Assembly: GCF_000375545.1 (NCBI RefSeq)
Contig: NZ_AQXF01000001.1
Location: 298,893-362,892 of the forward strand
DNA length: 64,000 nt
Reading direction: 5' to 3'
Source of the DNA: Kordiimonas gwangyangensis DSM 19435 = JCM 12864
Lineage (GTDB): Bacteria; Pseudomonadota; Alphaproteobacteria; Sphingomonadales; Kordiimonadaceae
Under the pieces are notes generated by a model. That model saw only the letters and a list, made by a program, of their open reading frames with translations, searched no databases and was not told the DNA's origin. A program made the translations under genes and the position numbers. Below, in pieces: positions 34,447 to 42,530 of the stretch. Within the stretch, counting starts at the first letter, position 1; every line of letters begins with the position of its first letter.

Positions 34447-34878
34447 TCAGAAGGCGATGTTGCCGTCGTCTTCCTCCGGCAGTGGCGTGTTGCGGTAGAG
34501 GACCGATTCCTTTTCCCGCATCTCCTCAAGCGCGCCTTCCTTGAGCGCCTGCGCAAGCCGCTCTTCCTTCACCGCCTGCACTTCGGCCTCAAATGCATTC
34601 CGCTCTGTCACCGAAAGCGCTTCGACATCCTCAAGGTTTTCAAGCCCCCAGCGCTCCATCACTTCAGCTCGGGCGGCTTCCTCTGCCTGCTGGCGGCGTT
34701 CATATTCCACCCAGCCCAGGAGGCCAAGCGTCGCAATACCGCCGCTCGGGGACGATGTTGCCCCCTGCCCGGCATCAAATTCCTCGAGGATGGCCTGAAA
34801 CTGCCGATTCTCTCTCACCTCATCGCTGCCGCGACCGGTGGAGAAGGCCGCGATTGCAGCCGATTGTTCAATTTTCAT
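34447..34878 (-). CDS. Hypothetical acidic helical protein
   Basis: A 143-residue soluble protein that I do not recognise. It has a Gly/Ser-rich region (residues 38-55, GATSSPSGGIATLGLLGW) followed by a charged, probably alpha-helical or coiled-coil stretch rich in E, A and R (about 57-130). No membrane segment or signal peptide is evident. It lies between mutL and the divergent arsR gene, with 103 bases of shared upstream sequence that carries the ArsR-like operator repeats, so that regulator might also control it. Confidence 0.55.
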   Translation of the reverse strand: MKIEQSAAIAAFSTGRGSDEVRENRQFQAILEEFDAGQGATSSPSGGIATLGLLGWVEYERRQQAEEAARAEVMERWGLENLEDVEALSVTERNAFEAEVQAVKEERLAQALKEGALEEMREKESVLYRNTPLPEEDDGNIAF

Positions 34879-34933
34879 ATCACTCGCCCTTTTTTTATGC
34901 CCGCAAGCACAAGCAAGGAATGCGCCGACTATA

Positions 34934-34990
34934 TTTAACTAAATGGTTGACTATTGAATTGGCGCGACTATATTTAACCACATGGTTAAA
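34934..34990. promoter_or_regulatory. Repeated operator for the ArsR-family regulator
   Basis: The block GACTATATTTAAC-x-A-x-ATGGTT occurs twice, 39 bp apart. The second copy is a perfect 8-bp inverted repeat with a 2-base spacer (TTTAACCA-CA-TGGTTAAA, 34973-34990) and includes the ATG of the arsR gene at 34982; the first (34934-34951) is a degenerate version. Site symmetry and position suggest autorepression by the ArsR protein that blocks both promoter and translation start. Confidence 0.6.
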
Positions 34991-35329
34991 CATTATTCAG
35001 ATCGGCTCGACGCCACTTTCCACGCACTGGCCTGCCCCACCCGGCGCGGCATGCTCGCATCCCTCATGAGCGGGGAGAAGACCGTCAGCGCGCTGGCGGA
35101 GCCCTATGCCATGTCGCTCGCCGCGGTCTCGAAGCATATCAAAAAGCTTGAGGTGGCCGGGCTTGTTGAACGCAAGGTGGAGGGCCGCACGCACTACTGC
35201 CGCCTGAATGCAAAGAATATGGCCGAGGCCCACGCCTGGATGGAACGTTACCGCCGCTTCTGGGAAGGCAAGCTGGACCTTCTGGAAGCCCTGCTTGAGG
35301 CCGAGGACCGGGAGAAGGAGACCAAGTGA
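34982..35329 (+). CDS. ArsR-family transcriptional regulator
   Basis: A 115-residue winged-helix repressor. It starts with the usual DATFHALACPTRRGMLASL and has the recognition helix in AEPYAMSLAAVSKHIKKLEVAGLVERKVEGR. There are no clustered cysteines or histidines of metal sensors, so it belongs to the group of ArsR proteins encoded with SRPBCC (AHSA1) proteins. Its start codon lies within a palindromic operator. Its end overlaps the next gene (GTGA), and it heads the module arsR-SRPBCC-SRPBCC. Confidence 0.88.
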   Translation: MVKHYSDRLDATFHALACPTRRGMLASLMSGEKTVSALAEPYAMSLAAVSKHIKKLEVAGLVERKVEGRTHYCRLNAKNMAEAHAWMERYRRFWEGKLDLLEALLEAEDREKETK

Positions 35330-35760
35330 GCAAGCCTGAGACCCTGACCGTCACGGTCAGCAAACATTTCCGTGCGTCGGCCGAGCGTGTGTATGACGCG
35401 TGGCTCAAGCCCGAAAGCGCCCGTCAGTGGCTGTTCGCCACACCGGACGGTGAGATGGTGGCATATGAGATCGACGCCCGCGTGGGTGGCGGTTTCCGCT
35501 TCACCGACCGGCGCGACGGCAAGGAGTGGGAGCATGTGGGCACCTATATCGAGCTCACACGCCCGCACCGCATTGTCTTTGATTTTGCCTTGCCCGCGAT
35601 CGAGCCCAAACCCGACCGCGTGACCATTGAAATCGAGCGCGAGGGCGATGGCTGCAAGCTTACCCTCACCCACGTCATGGACGCCAAATACGCCGACTAT
35701 TTCGACCAGACGGTCAACGGCTGGACGAAGATGCTGGCCATGATGGAACCCCATATCTGA
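35326..35760 (+). CDS. SRPBCC/AHSA1-domain protein 1
   Basis: A 144-residue START-like helix-grip protein of the AHSA1 (Aha1 C-terminal homology) type: the N-terminal TVSKHFRASAERVYDAWLKPESARQWLF, the central VGGGFRFTDRRDGKEWEHVGTY and the C-terminal helix FDQTVNGWTKMLAMME are typical. Such proteins bind small hydrophobic ligands in a cavity; the ligand here is unknown. It starts with GTG overlapping the arsR stop (GTGA), so translation is coupled to the regulator. Pairing with an ArsR repressor is a widespread arrangement. Confidence 0.85.
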   Translation: MSKPETLTVTVSKHFRASAERVYDAWLKPESARQWLFATPDGEMVAYEIDARVGGGFRFTDRRDGKEWEHVGTYIELTRPHRIVFDFALPAIEPKPDRVTIEIEREGDGCKLTLTHVMDAKYADYFDQTVNGWTKMLAMMEPHI

Positions 35761-35826
35761 TGCGCATATCCCGCGCACTTTTTGCACACAAGATGCCCGA
35801 AAAACGGGTCACAACAGGAGGACGGA

Positions 35827-36384
35827 ATGACAATCAACCAGAGTTACGCGCAAGCGCTTGCGCCTGATACCATTGAGATCAAACGGCTGTTTCCCGGCGC
35901 CAAGGAACGCGTTTGGAGCTACGTGACAGAAGGTGCTAAACGCGCCAAATGGCTCGCAGGTGGTGATGATATACCGCAAACGCCGGGCGAGCAGTTCACT
36001 CTCATCTTCCGACACAGCACGCTCTCGGACGTGGAAGAAAAAACGCCCGAGCAATACAAGGCCAGCGACACACCGGAAGGTATCCAGGGAGAGTGCCGGC
36101 TTGAAGCCATTGATCCACCCAACAGCCTTACCTTCACATGGGATGAAACCGACGGCGACGCCTCTGAGGTGACCTTCACCCTGACACAAGACGGCGACAA
36201 AACACTCCTGACACTGACCCACCGCAAGCTCAGAAATGCGGAAGAAATGCTCGGTGTTTCCGGTGGTTGGCACACACACCTTGATATCATGGTGGATGTC
36301 CTTGAAGGACGCCCGCCGCGAGGCTTCTGGACCACGCATTCCGTGCTCGACAAAGAATACCGCAAGCGGTTGAAGCTCAACTAA
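35827..36384 (+). CDS. SRPBCC/AHSA1-domain protein 2
   Basis: A 185-residue second AHSA1-type protein, longer than the first and only distantly similar. It keeps the family plan: IKRLFPGAKERVWSYVTEGAKRAKWL, GGDD with FTLIF, the strand pair SLTFTWDET...EVTFTL, and a final helix SGGWHTHLDIMVDVLEG. AGGAGG stands 8 bases before the ATG at 35827. It follows protein 1 by 66 bases and is probably in the same transcript under ArsR control. A hairpin follows the stop. Ligand and role unknown. Confidence 0.83.
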   Translation: MTINQSYAQALAPDTIEIKRLFPGAKERVWSYVTEGAKRAKWLAGGDDIPQTPGEQFTLIFRHSTLSDVEEKTPEQYKASDTPEGIQGECRLEAIDPPNSLTFTWDETDGDASEVTFTLTQDGDKTLLTLTHRKLRNAEEMLGVSGGWHTHLDIMVDVLEGRPPRGFWTTHSVLDKEYRKRLKLN

Positions 36385-36399
36385 ATTACCCAATCCTTT

Positions 36400-36423
36400 G
36401 AGGCCGCCACATCGGGCGGCCTC
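36400..36423 (+). terminator. Hairpin after the ArsR-SRPBCC module
   Basis: A perfect 9-bp stem (GAGGCCGCC / GGCGGCCTC) with a 6-base loop lies 16 bases after the second SRPBCC stop. It is not followed by T residues, so it may be a weak terminator or a transcript-end stabiliser. Confidence 0.45.
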
Positions 36424-36511
36424 AACACACCAACAATCACCACCCATATCACTTGCTTGAATTCCTCTCTATAAAATGCAATGTGATAACATATATTTTT
36501 GGAGAGTTTTG

Positions 36512-36997
36512 ATGACCGCTTATCTGATTTATTCCCTTCTGCTGGGTATCGGCGCAACGGTGGTGATGGACCTTTGGGCCATGATTCTAAGGTACGGCTT
36601 CGGCATAAAGGGTCTCGATTATGCTTTTGTGGGGCGCTGGGTGTTGCATATGGGCCGCGGTACTTTCCGGCATGCCAGTATTGCCGCAGCGACACCTATG
36701 CCCTTTGAAAGGCCCCTCGGCTGGGTTGTCCACTATGGCACCGGCGTGCTGTTTGCGGCTGTGCCCGCCTGCGCCGTCGGCCCTGAGTGGATGAAAGCGC
36801 CAACACCCCTGCCCGCGCTTGCGGTCGGCATCGGCAGCATCATTGCGCCCTTCTTTATCATGCAGCCTGCGTTTGGCTTTGGCTTTGCCGCCAGCCGCAC
36901 ACCAGCGCCCTGGAAGGCACGCTTGAAAAGCCTTGTGACCCACACAGTGTTTGGCATGGGGTTATATCTCACCGCACTGCTGCTCGCCACGTTCTGA
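36512..36997 (+). CDS. DUF2938 family membrane protein
   Basis: A 161-residue inner-membrane protein with four hydrophobic segments. The DUF2938 pattern is visible: LGIGATVVMDLWAMILRYGFGIKGLDYAFVGRW split over residues 11-43, a polar loop HMGRGTFRHASIAAATP, and GWVVHYGTGVLFAAV. Function unknown. GGAGAG lies 7 bases before the ATG at 36512. It follows the ArsR-SRPBCC genes on the same strand, separated by a hairpin and an AT-rich stretch that may contain its own promoter. Confidence 0.8.
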   Translation: MTAYLIYSLLLGIGATVVMDLWAMILRYGFGIKGLDYAFVGRWVLHMGRGTFRHASIAAATPMPFERPLGWVVHYGTGVLFAAVPACAVGPEWMKAPTPLPALAVGIGSIIAPFFIMQPAFGFGFAASRTPAPWKARLKSLVTHTVFGMGLYLTALLLATF

Positions 36998-37005
36998 CAA
37001 TAAAA

Positions 37006-37026
37006 AAGCCGCCCTCAGGGCGGCTT
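37006..37026. terminator. Bidirectional terminator
   Basis: A perfect 9-bp stem (AAGCCGCCC / GGGCGGCTT) with a 3-base loop lies between the convergent DUF2938 and DUF3035 genes. An A run on the left gives a T tract for minus-strand transcripts; TTCCTTT follows on the plus strand. Confidence 0.8.
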
Positions 37027-37053
37027 CCTTTGACGCTTCGCTTAAGCAGGCGC

Positions 37054-37485
37054 TTAACGCGCGCTTTCGCTCGAGACGCGTTTGATGCTGATGTTGTCAG
37101 TACGGAACTGGCGCTCTTCAGCATCGAGCAGGTCCTGCATCAGCACAGCCTTTTTCACTACATCAAGGTCTTTCTGGCCAGCGTTTGAACGCACATCAGG
37201 CTCGGACCGGCCAAGGCGGGAGAGAAGCTCAGCCTCGCCTTTGCTTTTCGGTGCGGAACGTTTGAATTCCTTGCCCGGGAAAAGCGCCTCGAAAGCCTGA
37301 CGGCCCGGATCGATTTCCTGTGCGTTCGGCTCACCCGGACGCGGCGGCGAGAGGTCGGCTTCCGGCGGAATAACAAGCGGCGCCCGGCTTACAACGTCAA
37401 ATTCGTTGGGGCTGAGCTTTTTTGATCCACACGCGGCGAGCGTGGAGCCCGCAATCAGAACAAGCGCGATGGCCTTCAACTTCAT
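37054..37485 (-). CDS. DUF3035 lipoprotein, BamF-like
   Basis: A 143-residue predicted outer-membrane lipoprotein. The lipobox is LAAC (C19), followed by the motif SPNEFDVVSRAPLVIPPEADL and a Pro-rich stretch, the hallmark of DUF3035. In Caulobacter a protein of this kind (BamF) belongs to the beta-barrel assembly complex, so a BAM role is inferred. The rest is charged and probably extended. It overlaps lspA by the ATGA quartet: the signal peptidase that matures lipoproteins is co-translated with one. Confidence 0.72.
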   Translation of the reverse strand: MKLKAIALVLIAGSTLAACGSKKLSPNEFDVVSRAPLVIPPEADLSPPRPGEPNAQEIDPGRQAFEALFPGKEFKRSAPKSKGEAELLSRLGRSEPDVRSNAGQKDLDVVKKAVLMQDLLDAEERQFRTDNISIKRVSSESAR

Positions 37486-38018
37486 GAACTCTCTCCTTCA
37501 GGGTCGCGCGCACCTTCGGCAACCTTTTGGGCATTTTTAGGGCTTTTATCGCCGCCCCGCAACCCATCAATGATCAACAGTATCACACCAATGGTAATTG
37601 CGGCGTCAGCAACGTTGAAAACATAGAAACTGTAACCGAACGCATGCAGGTGAACAAAGTCCGCAACTGCATCATGGACAAGGCGGTCAATCACGTTACC
37701 GACGGCCCCGCCAATGATGAGCGAAAGCGACAGTGCTTCAAATTTGCGGTCAACTTTCCGCATCCACATCACAAGCCAAACCGTGATGGCGAGCGTGAGC
37801 ACGATGAGGCCCCACTTGCCGACCCCTTCCCCAAGGGGGATGCCCATGGAAATATTTTCATTCCACACCATGGTGAAGCTGAGAAAGGGCAGCAGCGGTA
37901 TGCTATCCGTCGCCGGCAAGTTGAGGACCTCAAGAATCCACCATTTGCTGAGCTGGTCCGCCACCATCACGATGGCGGACACAAGAAGCCCGAAGCGGAA
38001 GAAAGGCCCTGCGCTCAT
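37482..38018 (-). CDS. lspA: Lipoprotein signal peptidase II
   Basis: A 178-residue inner-membrane aspartic protease that removes the signal peptide from prolipoproteins. Four membrane helices are present, and the catalytic aspartates lie in the two conserved motifs GGAVGNVIDRL and FYVFNVADAAITIG. A charged C-terminal tail (KSPKNAQKVAEGARDPEGESS) is extra. Its ATG shares a base with the ileS stop (TGATG), and its stop overlaps the DUF3035 start, so ileS-lspA-DUF3035 form a tightly coupled operon. Confidence 0.94.
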   Translation of the reverse strand: MSAGPFFRFGLLVSAIVMVADQLSKWWILEVLNLPATDSIPLLPFLSFTMVWNENISMGIPLGEGVGKWGLIVLTLAITVWLVMWMRKVDRKFEALSLSLIIGGAVGNVIDRLVHDAVADFVHLHAFGYSFYVFNVADAAITIGVILLIIDGLRGGDKSPKNAQKVAEGARDPEGESS

Positions 38019-40858
38019 CAGGCGGCAGCCCCACTATCGATGCTTGCCACCGCGTCAGAGCAGCGGTTGCAAAGCTCACCATGCGCGGTCACTTCCTCGG
38101 ACACGACCCAGCAACGCTCACACTTGTCGCCGCTTGCCACCTTGGTGACCACGGCAATGCCTTTGACATCCTCAAGCGTGAAGGCCCCTTCAGGGGCTTC
38201 GGCCTCAAGGAGGCGGGCGGAGGAGGTGATCATCAACTCAGCGATATTAAGGCCTGCCATCGCTTCCACATAGGCATAGTCCGCCACATAAACGGTGACA
38301 TCCGCCTGCAGGCTGGAGCCGATGCGTTTCTCACGGCGGTCAAGCTCAAGCGCACCGTTCACGACACGGCGGAGGCGGCGGATCTTGGTCCACTTCTCAG
38401 CCAGTGCTTCATCTTTCCACGCTTCCGGCGTTGCAGGCCACTGCTGGCGGTGCACACTTTCTGCATCGTCACCAAAGCGGGAGAGCCACACTTCCTCTGC
38501 CGTGAAAGCGAGGATGGGCGCGAACCATGTGGTGAGGCGAGCAAACACTTCATCCAGCACCGTGCGAACGGCACGGCGGCGAAGGCTCGTCGGATCATCG
38601 CAATAGAGGCTGTCCTTGCGGATATCGAAATAGAAGGCCGACAGTTCCTGAATACAGAACTGATAAAGCGCCTGAAAGATCGGGTTATAATCGAAGCTGT
38701 TGGCCCGGTCGCGAATGAGCGCATCCAGTTCCGCAAGGCGGTGCAGGATGAAACGCTCAAGCTCCGGCATTTCAACTGCAGGCAGGCGCTCCTCTTCCGT
38801 AAAGCCATGCAGGTTACCAAGGAGGTAGCGCATGGTGTTGCGGATTTTACGGTAGGCGTCAACCTGACCCTGAATGATCTGGTCACCGATACGAACGTCT
38901 TCCATATAGTCGACGGACACCACCCACAGGCGCAGGATGTCAGCGCCGAACTGCTGGATGATGGTTTGCGGCGCCACGGTGTTGCCGAGCGATTTGGACA
39001 TCTTCTTGCCTTCACCGTCCATGGTGAAGCCGTGGGTCAGCACGTTCTTGTAGGGCGCGCGACCACGGGTGCCACAGCTTTCAAGCAAGCTGGACTGGAA
39101 CCAGCCGCGGTGCTGGTCCGAGCCTTCGAGGTAAAGGTCAGCAGGCGACTGCAGGTCCTCGCGGCCTTCGCAGACAAACGCGTGGGTGGAGCCACTGTCG
39201 AACCATACGTCGAGGATGTCGAACACCTGCTCGTATTCTTCATGGTTGATGCCCAACCCTTTGAAGAATTCCTCCGGCGGTACCTTAACCCATGCATCTG
39301 CACCGCCTTCGCGCACGGCGTTCACGATGCGGCGGTTCACCACTTCATGGTTGAGGACCTCGCCGGTTTCCTTGTGGACAAACACAGTGATCGGCACACC
39401 CCAGGCACGCTGGCGAGAGATCACCCAGTCAGGGCGGTCAGCAACCATGGCTTTGATGCGGTTCTTCGACACTGCCGGGAACCAGTTGGTATCTTCAATG
39501 CCCTTGAGGGCCGCCGCACGCAGGCCGGTCTTCTCCATCGAGATGAACCACTGCGGTGTGTTGCGGAAGATAAGCGGCGCTTTGGAGCGCCAGCTGTGCG
39601 GGTAGGAGTGCGACAGCGTACCCACGCTCATGAGCGCGCCAACGTCCGTCAGCAGCGCGCACACATCGTCCGCCACCTTGTAAACATGTTTACCGGCAAC
39701 GAGCGGTACATGGTCGTAGTAGCAACCGGCCTCGTCCACCGTGAACGGCACCTCGATGCCAAATTTCACATGCGCGACCTGATAGTCATCGTCACCATGG
39801 CCTGGTGCTGTGTGCACGAAGCCCGTACCGGCGTCTGTGGTCACATGGTCACCCGGCAGCATCGGCACGTCAAAGTCATAACCCTGACCACGCCATGGGT
39901 GCGCGAGCACGCCACCTTCAAGGTCTTTGCCTTTGACGTGGTTGATGACGAGGTAGTTGTCCACCTTGGCGCGTTTGACGAAGTCAACCACCAGTGCGTC
40001 CGCCACCACAAGGCGCTCACCCGCTTTCACAGTTGCGCCTTCGGCGACTTCCGTCACCTCGATGACGATATAGTCAATTTCGGGTCCGTAACAAACCGCG
40101 CGGTTGGCCGGGATGGTCCATGGTGTCGTGGTCCAGATGACCACTTTGGCACCCTCGACCTCATCGGTCGGCACTTTCACGAATGGGAAGGCCACATCGA
40201 TCTGGGTTGAGGTGTGGTCGTGGTATTCCACTTCCGCTTCCGCCAAGGCGGTCTTCTCAACTGGCGACCACATCACCGGCTTGGAGCCACGATAGAGCGC
40301 GCCAAGGGTGGAGAACTTCATCAGCTCTTCAACGATCTGCGCTTCAGCATCATAGTCCATGGTGAGGTAGGGGTTTTCCCAATCACCGAAGATACCAAGG
40401 CGCTTGAATTCGTCGCGCTGAACGCCAACCCATTCGTCAGCAAATTCGCGGCATTCACGGCGGAACTCAACAGGGTCCACCTCGTCCTTGTTTTTCTTCT
40501 TCTTGCGGTATTTTTCTTCGATCTTCCACTCGATCGGCAGGCCGTGACAGTCCCAGCCCGGAACGTAAGGCGCGTCCTTGCCCTGCATCTGCTGGGACTT
40601 GACGATCACGTCCTTGAGGATCTTGTTCATGGCGTGGCCGATGTGGATGTTGCCGTTCGCGTAGGGCGGGCCATCATGCAGCACAAATTTCTCGCGGCCC
40701 TTTGCGTCAGCGCGCAGTTGGCCGTAGATGTTATCTTTGTACCAGCGCTTCAGGAATTCCGGCTCGCGCTGCGGCAGGCCCGCGCGCATGGGGAAATCGG
40801 TTGTCGGCAAAAATACGGTGTCGCGGTAATCGCGTTTCGAGCTGTCATCAGCAGACAT
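38018..40858 (-). CDS. ileS: Isoleucyl-tRNA synthetase
   Basis: A 946-residue class-I aminoacyl-tRNA synthetase. HIGH is at residues 72-75 and KMSKS at 619-623; the CP1 editing domain lies between, with the TTTPWTIPANRAV motif. The C-terminus carries four zinc cysteines (CERCWVV and LCNRCSDAV), so this is the zinc-finger-bearing bacterial type sensitive to mupirocin rather than the eukaryote-like form. It charges tRNA-Ile in the cytoplasm. Linkage to lspA and ribF is a classic arrangement. Its 5' region (40859-41108) contains a 15-bp tandem repeat. Confidence 0.97.
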   Translation of the reverse strand: MSADDSSKRDYRDTVFLPTTDFPMRAGLPQREPEFLKRWYKDNIYGQLRADAKGREKFVLHDGPPYANGNIHIGHAMNKILKDVIVKSQQMQGKDAPYVPGWDCHGLPIEWKIEEKYRKKKKNKDEVDPVEFRRECREFADEWVGVQRDEFKRLGIFGDWENPYLTMDYDAEAQIVEELMKFSTLGALYRGSKPVMWSPVEKTALAEAEVEYHDHTSTQIDVAFPFVKVPTDEVEGAKVVIWTTTPWTIPANRAVCYGPEIDYIVIEVTEVAEGATVKAGERLVVADALVVDFVKRAKVDNYLVINHVKGKDLEGGVLAHPWRGQGYDFDVPMLPGDHVTTDAGTGFVHTAPGHGDDDYQVAHVKFGIEVPFTVDEAGCYYDHVPLVAGKHVYKVADDVCALLTDVGALMSVGTLSHSYPHSWRSKAPLIFRNTPQWFISMEKTGLRAAALKGIEDTNWFPAVSKNRIKAMVADRPDWVISRQRAWGVPITVFVHKETGEVLNHEVVNRRIVNAVREGGADAWVKVPPEEFFKGLGINHEEYEQVFDILDVWFDSGSTHAFVCEGREDLQSPADLYLEGSDQHRGWFQSSLLESCGTRGRAPYKNVLTHGFTMDGEGKKMSKSLGNTVAPQTIIQQFGADILRLWVVSVDYMEDVRIGDQIIQGQVDAYRKIRNTMRYLLGNLHGFTEEERLPAVEMPELERFILHRLAELDALIRDRANSFDYNPIFQALYQFCIQELSAFYFDIRKDSLYCDDPTSLRRRAVRTVLDEVFARLTTWFAPILAFTAEEVWLSRFGDDAESVHRQQWPATPEAWKDEALAEKWTKIRRLRRVVNGALELDRREKRIGSSLQADVTVYVADYAYVEAMAGLNIAELMITSSARLLEAEAPEGAFTLEDVKGIAVVTKVASGDKCERCWVVSEEVTAHGELCNRCSDAVASIDSGAAA

Positions 40859-40972
40859 AGTCTCTTGTCTCGCTTCTATCTAAAAGGCCGCTGCGTCACG
40901 CGCGCGGCATCAAACGGTATTCTGGAAAATGTTGCAAACTTGAAACCCCGGTCGCTAAGCCTGTAGCGCCGG

Positions 40973-41002
40973 GCCAGTAATTCGAATGCCAGTAATTCGA
41001 AT
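40973..41002. repeat. 15-bp perfect tandem duplication upstream of ileS
   Basis: GCCAGTAATTCGAAT occurs twice in direct succession in the 250-base gap between the receiver-like gene and ileS. Each copy carries the palindrome TTCGAA. It may be a replication slippage product; it lies about 115 bases upstream of the ileS start codon and could also form part of a leader. No T-box or other known riboswitch is recognised in this gap. Confidence 0.85.
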
Positions 41003-41108
41003 GGATATGTTCGCGGTTACCCGCAGGAATGTCTGTTTGCATTTCATGGGCGAACTTTTAACAGCGTTATCAGGGGGTGTCGAGCGGAAAGGCGCGCAAA
41101 TATGCGGC

Positions 41109-41654
41109 CTAGAGGCCACCCAGAATGCGGCGTTTTTTAGCGTCCGATATGATGTCCGGCGTCTGCTTGCGGCGGTCCACACCACCAGGTGGCGGCACGT
41201 TGCGCACGCGGCGATCCGGGCCATTAAAGGCGGTACACTGCACAATGGCGCGGGTATCTGCCGCCGCATCCTCAATCGCCTTCATCAGCGACGCGCCCGA
41301 GAATGGCATGACGGCAATCTTGGTAGCGCCCGCATCACGTGCCTGCAGCACGGTTTTCTGGTCAGGCGCATGAAGGCCGAAAATGATGGGTGCCACCGCC
41401 ATTGGCGTGTTGGTCAGCCGCAGGAAACGGCAAAAATCCACACCGCCAAGGTCCGGGAAATCTTCTGCAATGATGATGAGGTTGTAGGACCGCGTCTGCA
41501 TCTGCTCAACCGCGTCGCGGTTGTCCTTGGGCGCAAAAACACCGCCCACGCGGCTGCGCATCAGCACGTCCTTGAGGCTTTCTGACGCTTGCTGGTTTCC
41601 AAGCGCCAAAAGGATATGAAGTTTGTCTAGCGGCGTGCCGGGCATGGTCGCCAT
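41109..41654 (-). CDS. Pseudo-receiver (CheY-fold) protein without phospho-residues
   Basis: A 181-residue protein with a CheY-like receiver fold at about 11-135 and a basic tail. The core strands are recognisable (KLHILLALG, YNLIIIAEDFPDLGG, APIIFGLHA, TKIAVMPFSGASL), but the acidic pair is replaced by A17-L18, the phospho-acceptor Asp by A63 (with E64-D65 next to it) and the conserved lysine by M116. It therefore cannot work as a normal phosphorylated response regulator. The tail has GPDRR and DRR motifs common in alphaproteobacterial receiver proteins. It sits between terC and ileS on the minus strand; role unknown. Confidence 0.75.
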   Translation of the reverse strand: MATMPGTPLDKLHILLALGNQQASESLKDVLMRSRVGGVFAPKDNRDAVEQMQTRSYNLIIIAEDFPDLGGVDFCRFLRLTNTPMAVAPIIFGLHAPDQKTVLQARDAGATKIAVMPFSGASLMKAIEDAAADTRAIVQCTAFNGPDRRVRNVPPPGGVDRRKQTPDIISDAKKRRILGGL

Positions 41655-41741
41655 CCTCCCAAAACGTGTAGCACCACCCTAGGTGCTAAAATCTTAACAA
41701 CAGTTAAAGCGGGAGGATGCAAGATTCATCTTATCAGATTA

Positions 41742-42458
41742 TTACGGCTGTTGCTGCCTTCTTTTGCGCCGAAGCAGGTTCAGTAGCTCCACACCGAGCG
41801 AATAGAGCATGGCAAAGTAGATATAGCCCTTCGGCACATGGAAACCGAGGCCTTCCGCCACAAGGAACACGCCAATCAGCATGATGAAGCTGAGTGCGAG
41901 AATCTTGAGCGTGGGGAAGCGCTCAATGAAGGACGCGATATAGCCGCTTGAGAACATCATGACGAGCATGGCAACCGTCATGGCGGCAATGATGACCGGA
42001 ATGTGGTCTGTCATGCCCACGGCGGTCATCACGGAATCGAACGAGAAGACGATATCGATCACAACCACTTGCGCCACAACCGCGAACATCCCGCCGGAGA
42101 CTGATCTGGCGGCTTCTTTCTTTTCACCCGTGACTTCATCGTGGATGCTGTTGGTACCTTTATAGAGCAGGAAACCGCCACCCAGCAGCATGAGGATATC
42201 CTTGCCCGATAGCTCCTGATCGAAAATGACGAACCAAGGCTCCTGCAGGCTGATGATCCATGCCACACCCAGCAGAAGAGCAATGCGCATGACAAGCGCA
42301 AGCGACAGGCCGAGCATACGGGCGCGCTTGCGCTCCCCTTCCGGCAGGTGACCGACAAGAAGCGCGATGAAAACCACGTTATCGATACCGAGGATAACCT
42401 CAAGCGCGGTCAGCGTGAGAAAGCTTACCCACACGTGGTAATCAAGCAGCAGTTCCAT
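41742..42458 (-). CDS. TerC family membrane protein
   Basis: A 238-residue inner-membrane protein of the TerC/Alx family, which exports metal ions such as Mn(II). About seven helices are present, with the conserved acidic motifs LTALEVILGIDNVVFIALL (about 16-34) and DIVFSFDSVMTAVGM (about 134-148). AGGGGG stands before the ATG. It is located between ribF and the pseudo-receiver gene on the same strand as ileS. Substrate and regulation cannot be read from the sequence. Confidence 0.88.
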   Translation of the reverse strand: MELLLDYHVWVSFLTLTALEVILGIDNVVFIALLVGHLPEGERKRARMLGLSLALVMRIALLLGVAWIISLQEPWFVIFDQELSGKDILMLLGGGFLLYKGTNSIHDEVTGEKKEAARSVSGGMFAVVAQVVVIDIVFSFDSVMTAVGMTDHIPVIIAAMTVAMLVMMFSSGYIASFIERFPTLKILALSFIMLIGVFLVAEGLGFHVPKGYIYFAMLYSLGVELLNLLRRKRRQQQP

Positions 42459-42530
42459 GAAGCCCCCTATGGTTCAAATGCTCATGCCCGCCAGCTTGGC
42501 GGGCAAAAGCGGCAAATCGGTGACACGGCG

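Noticed and set aside
38081-40210. 709-codon plus-strand frame opposite ileS
   Set aside because: Lies entirely within a textbook IleS with HIGH, KMSKS and zinc cysteines; antisense shadow.
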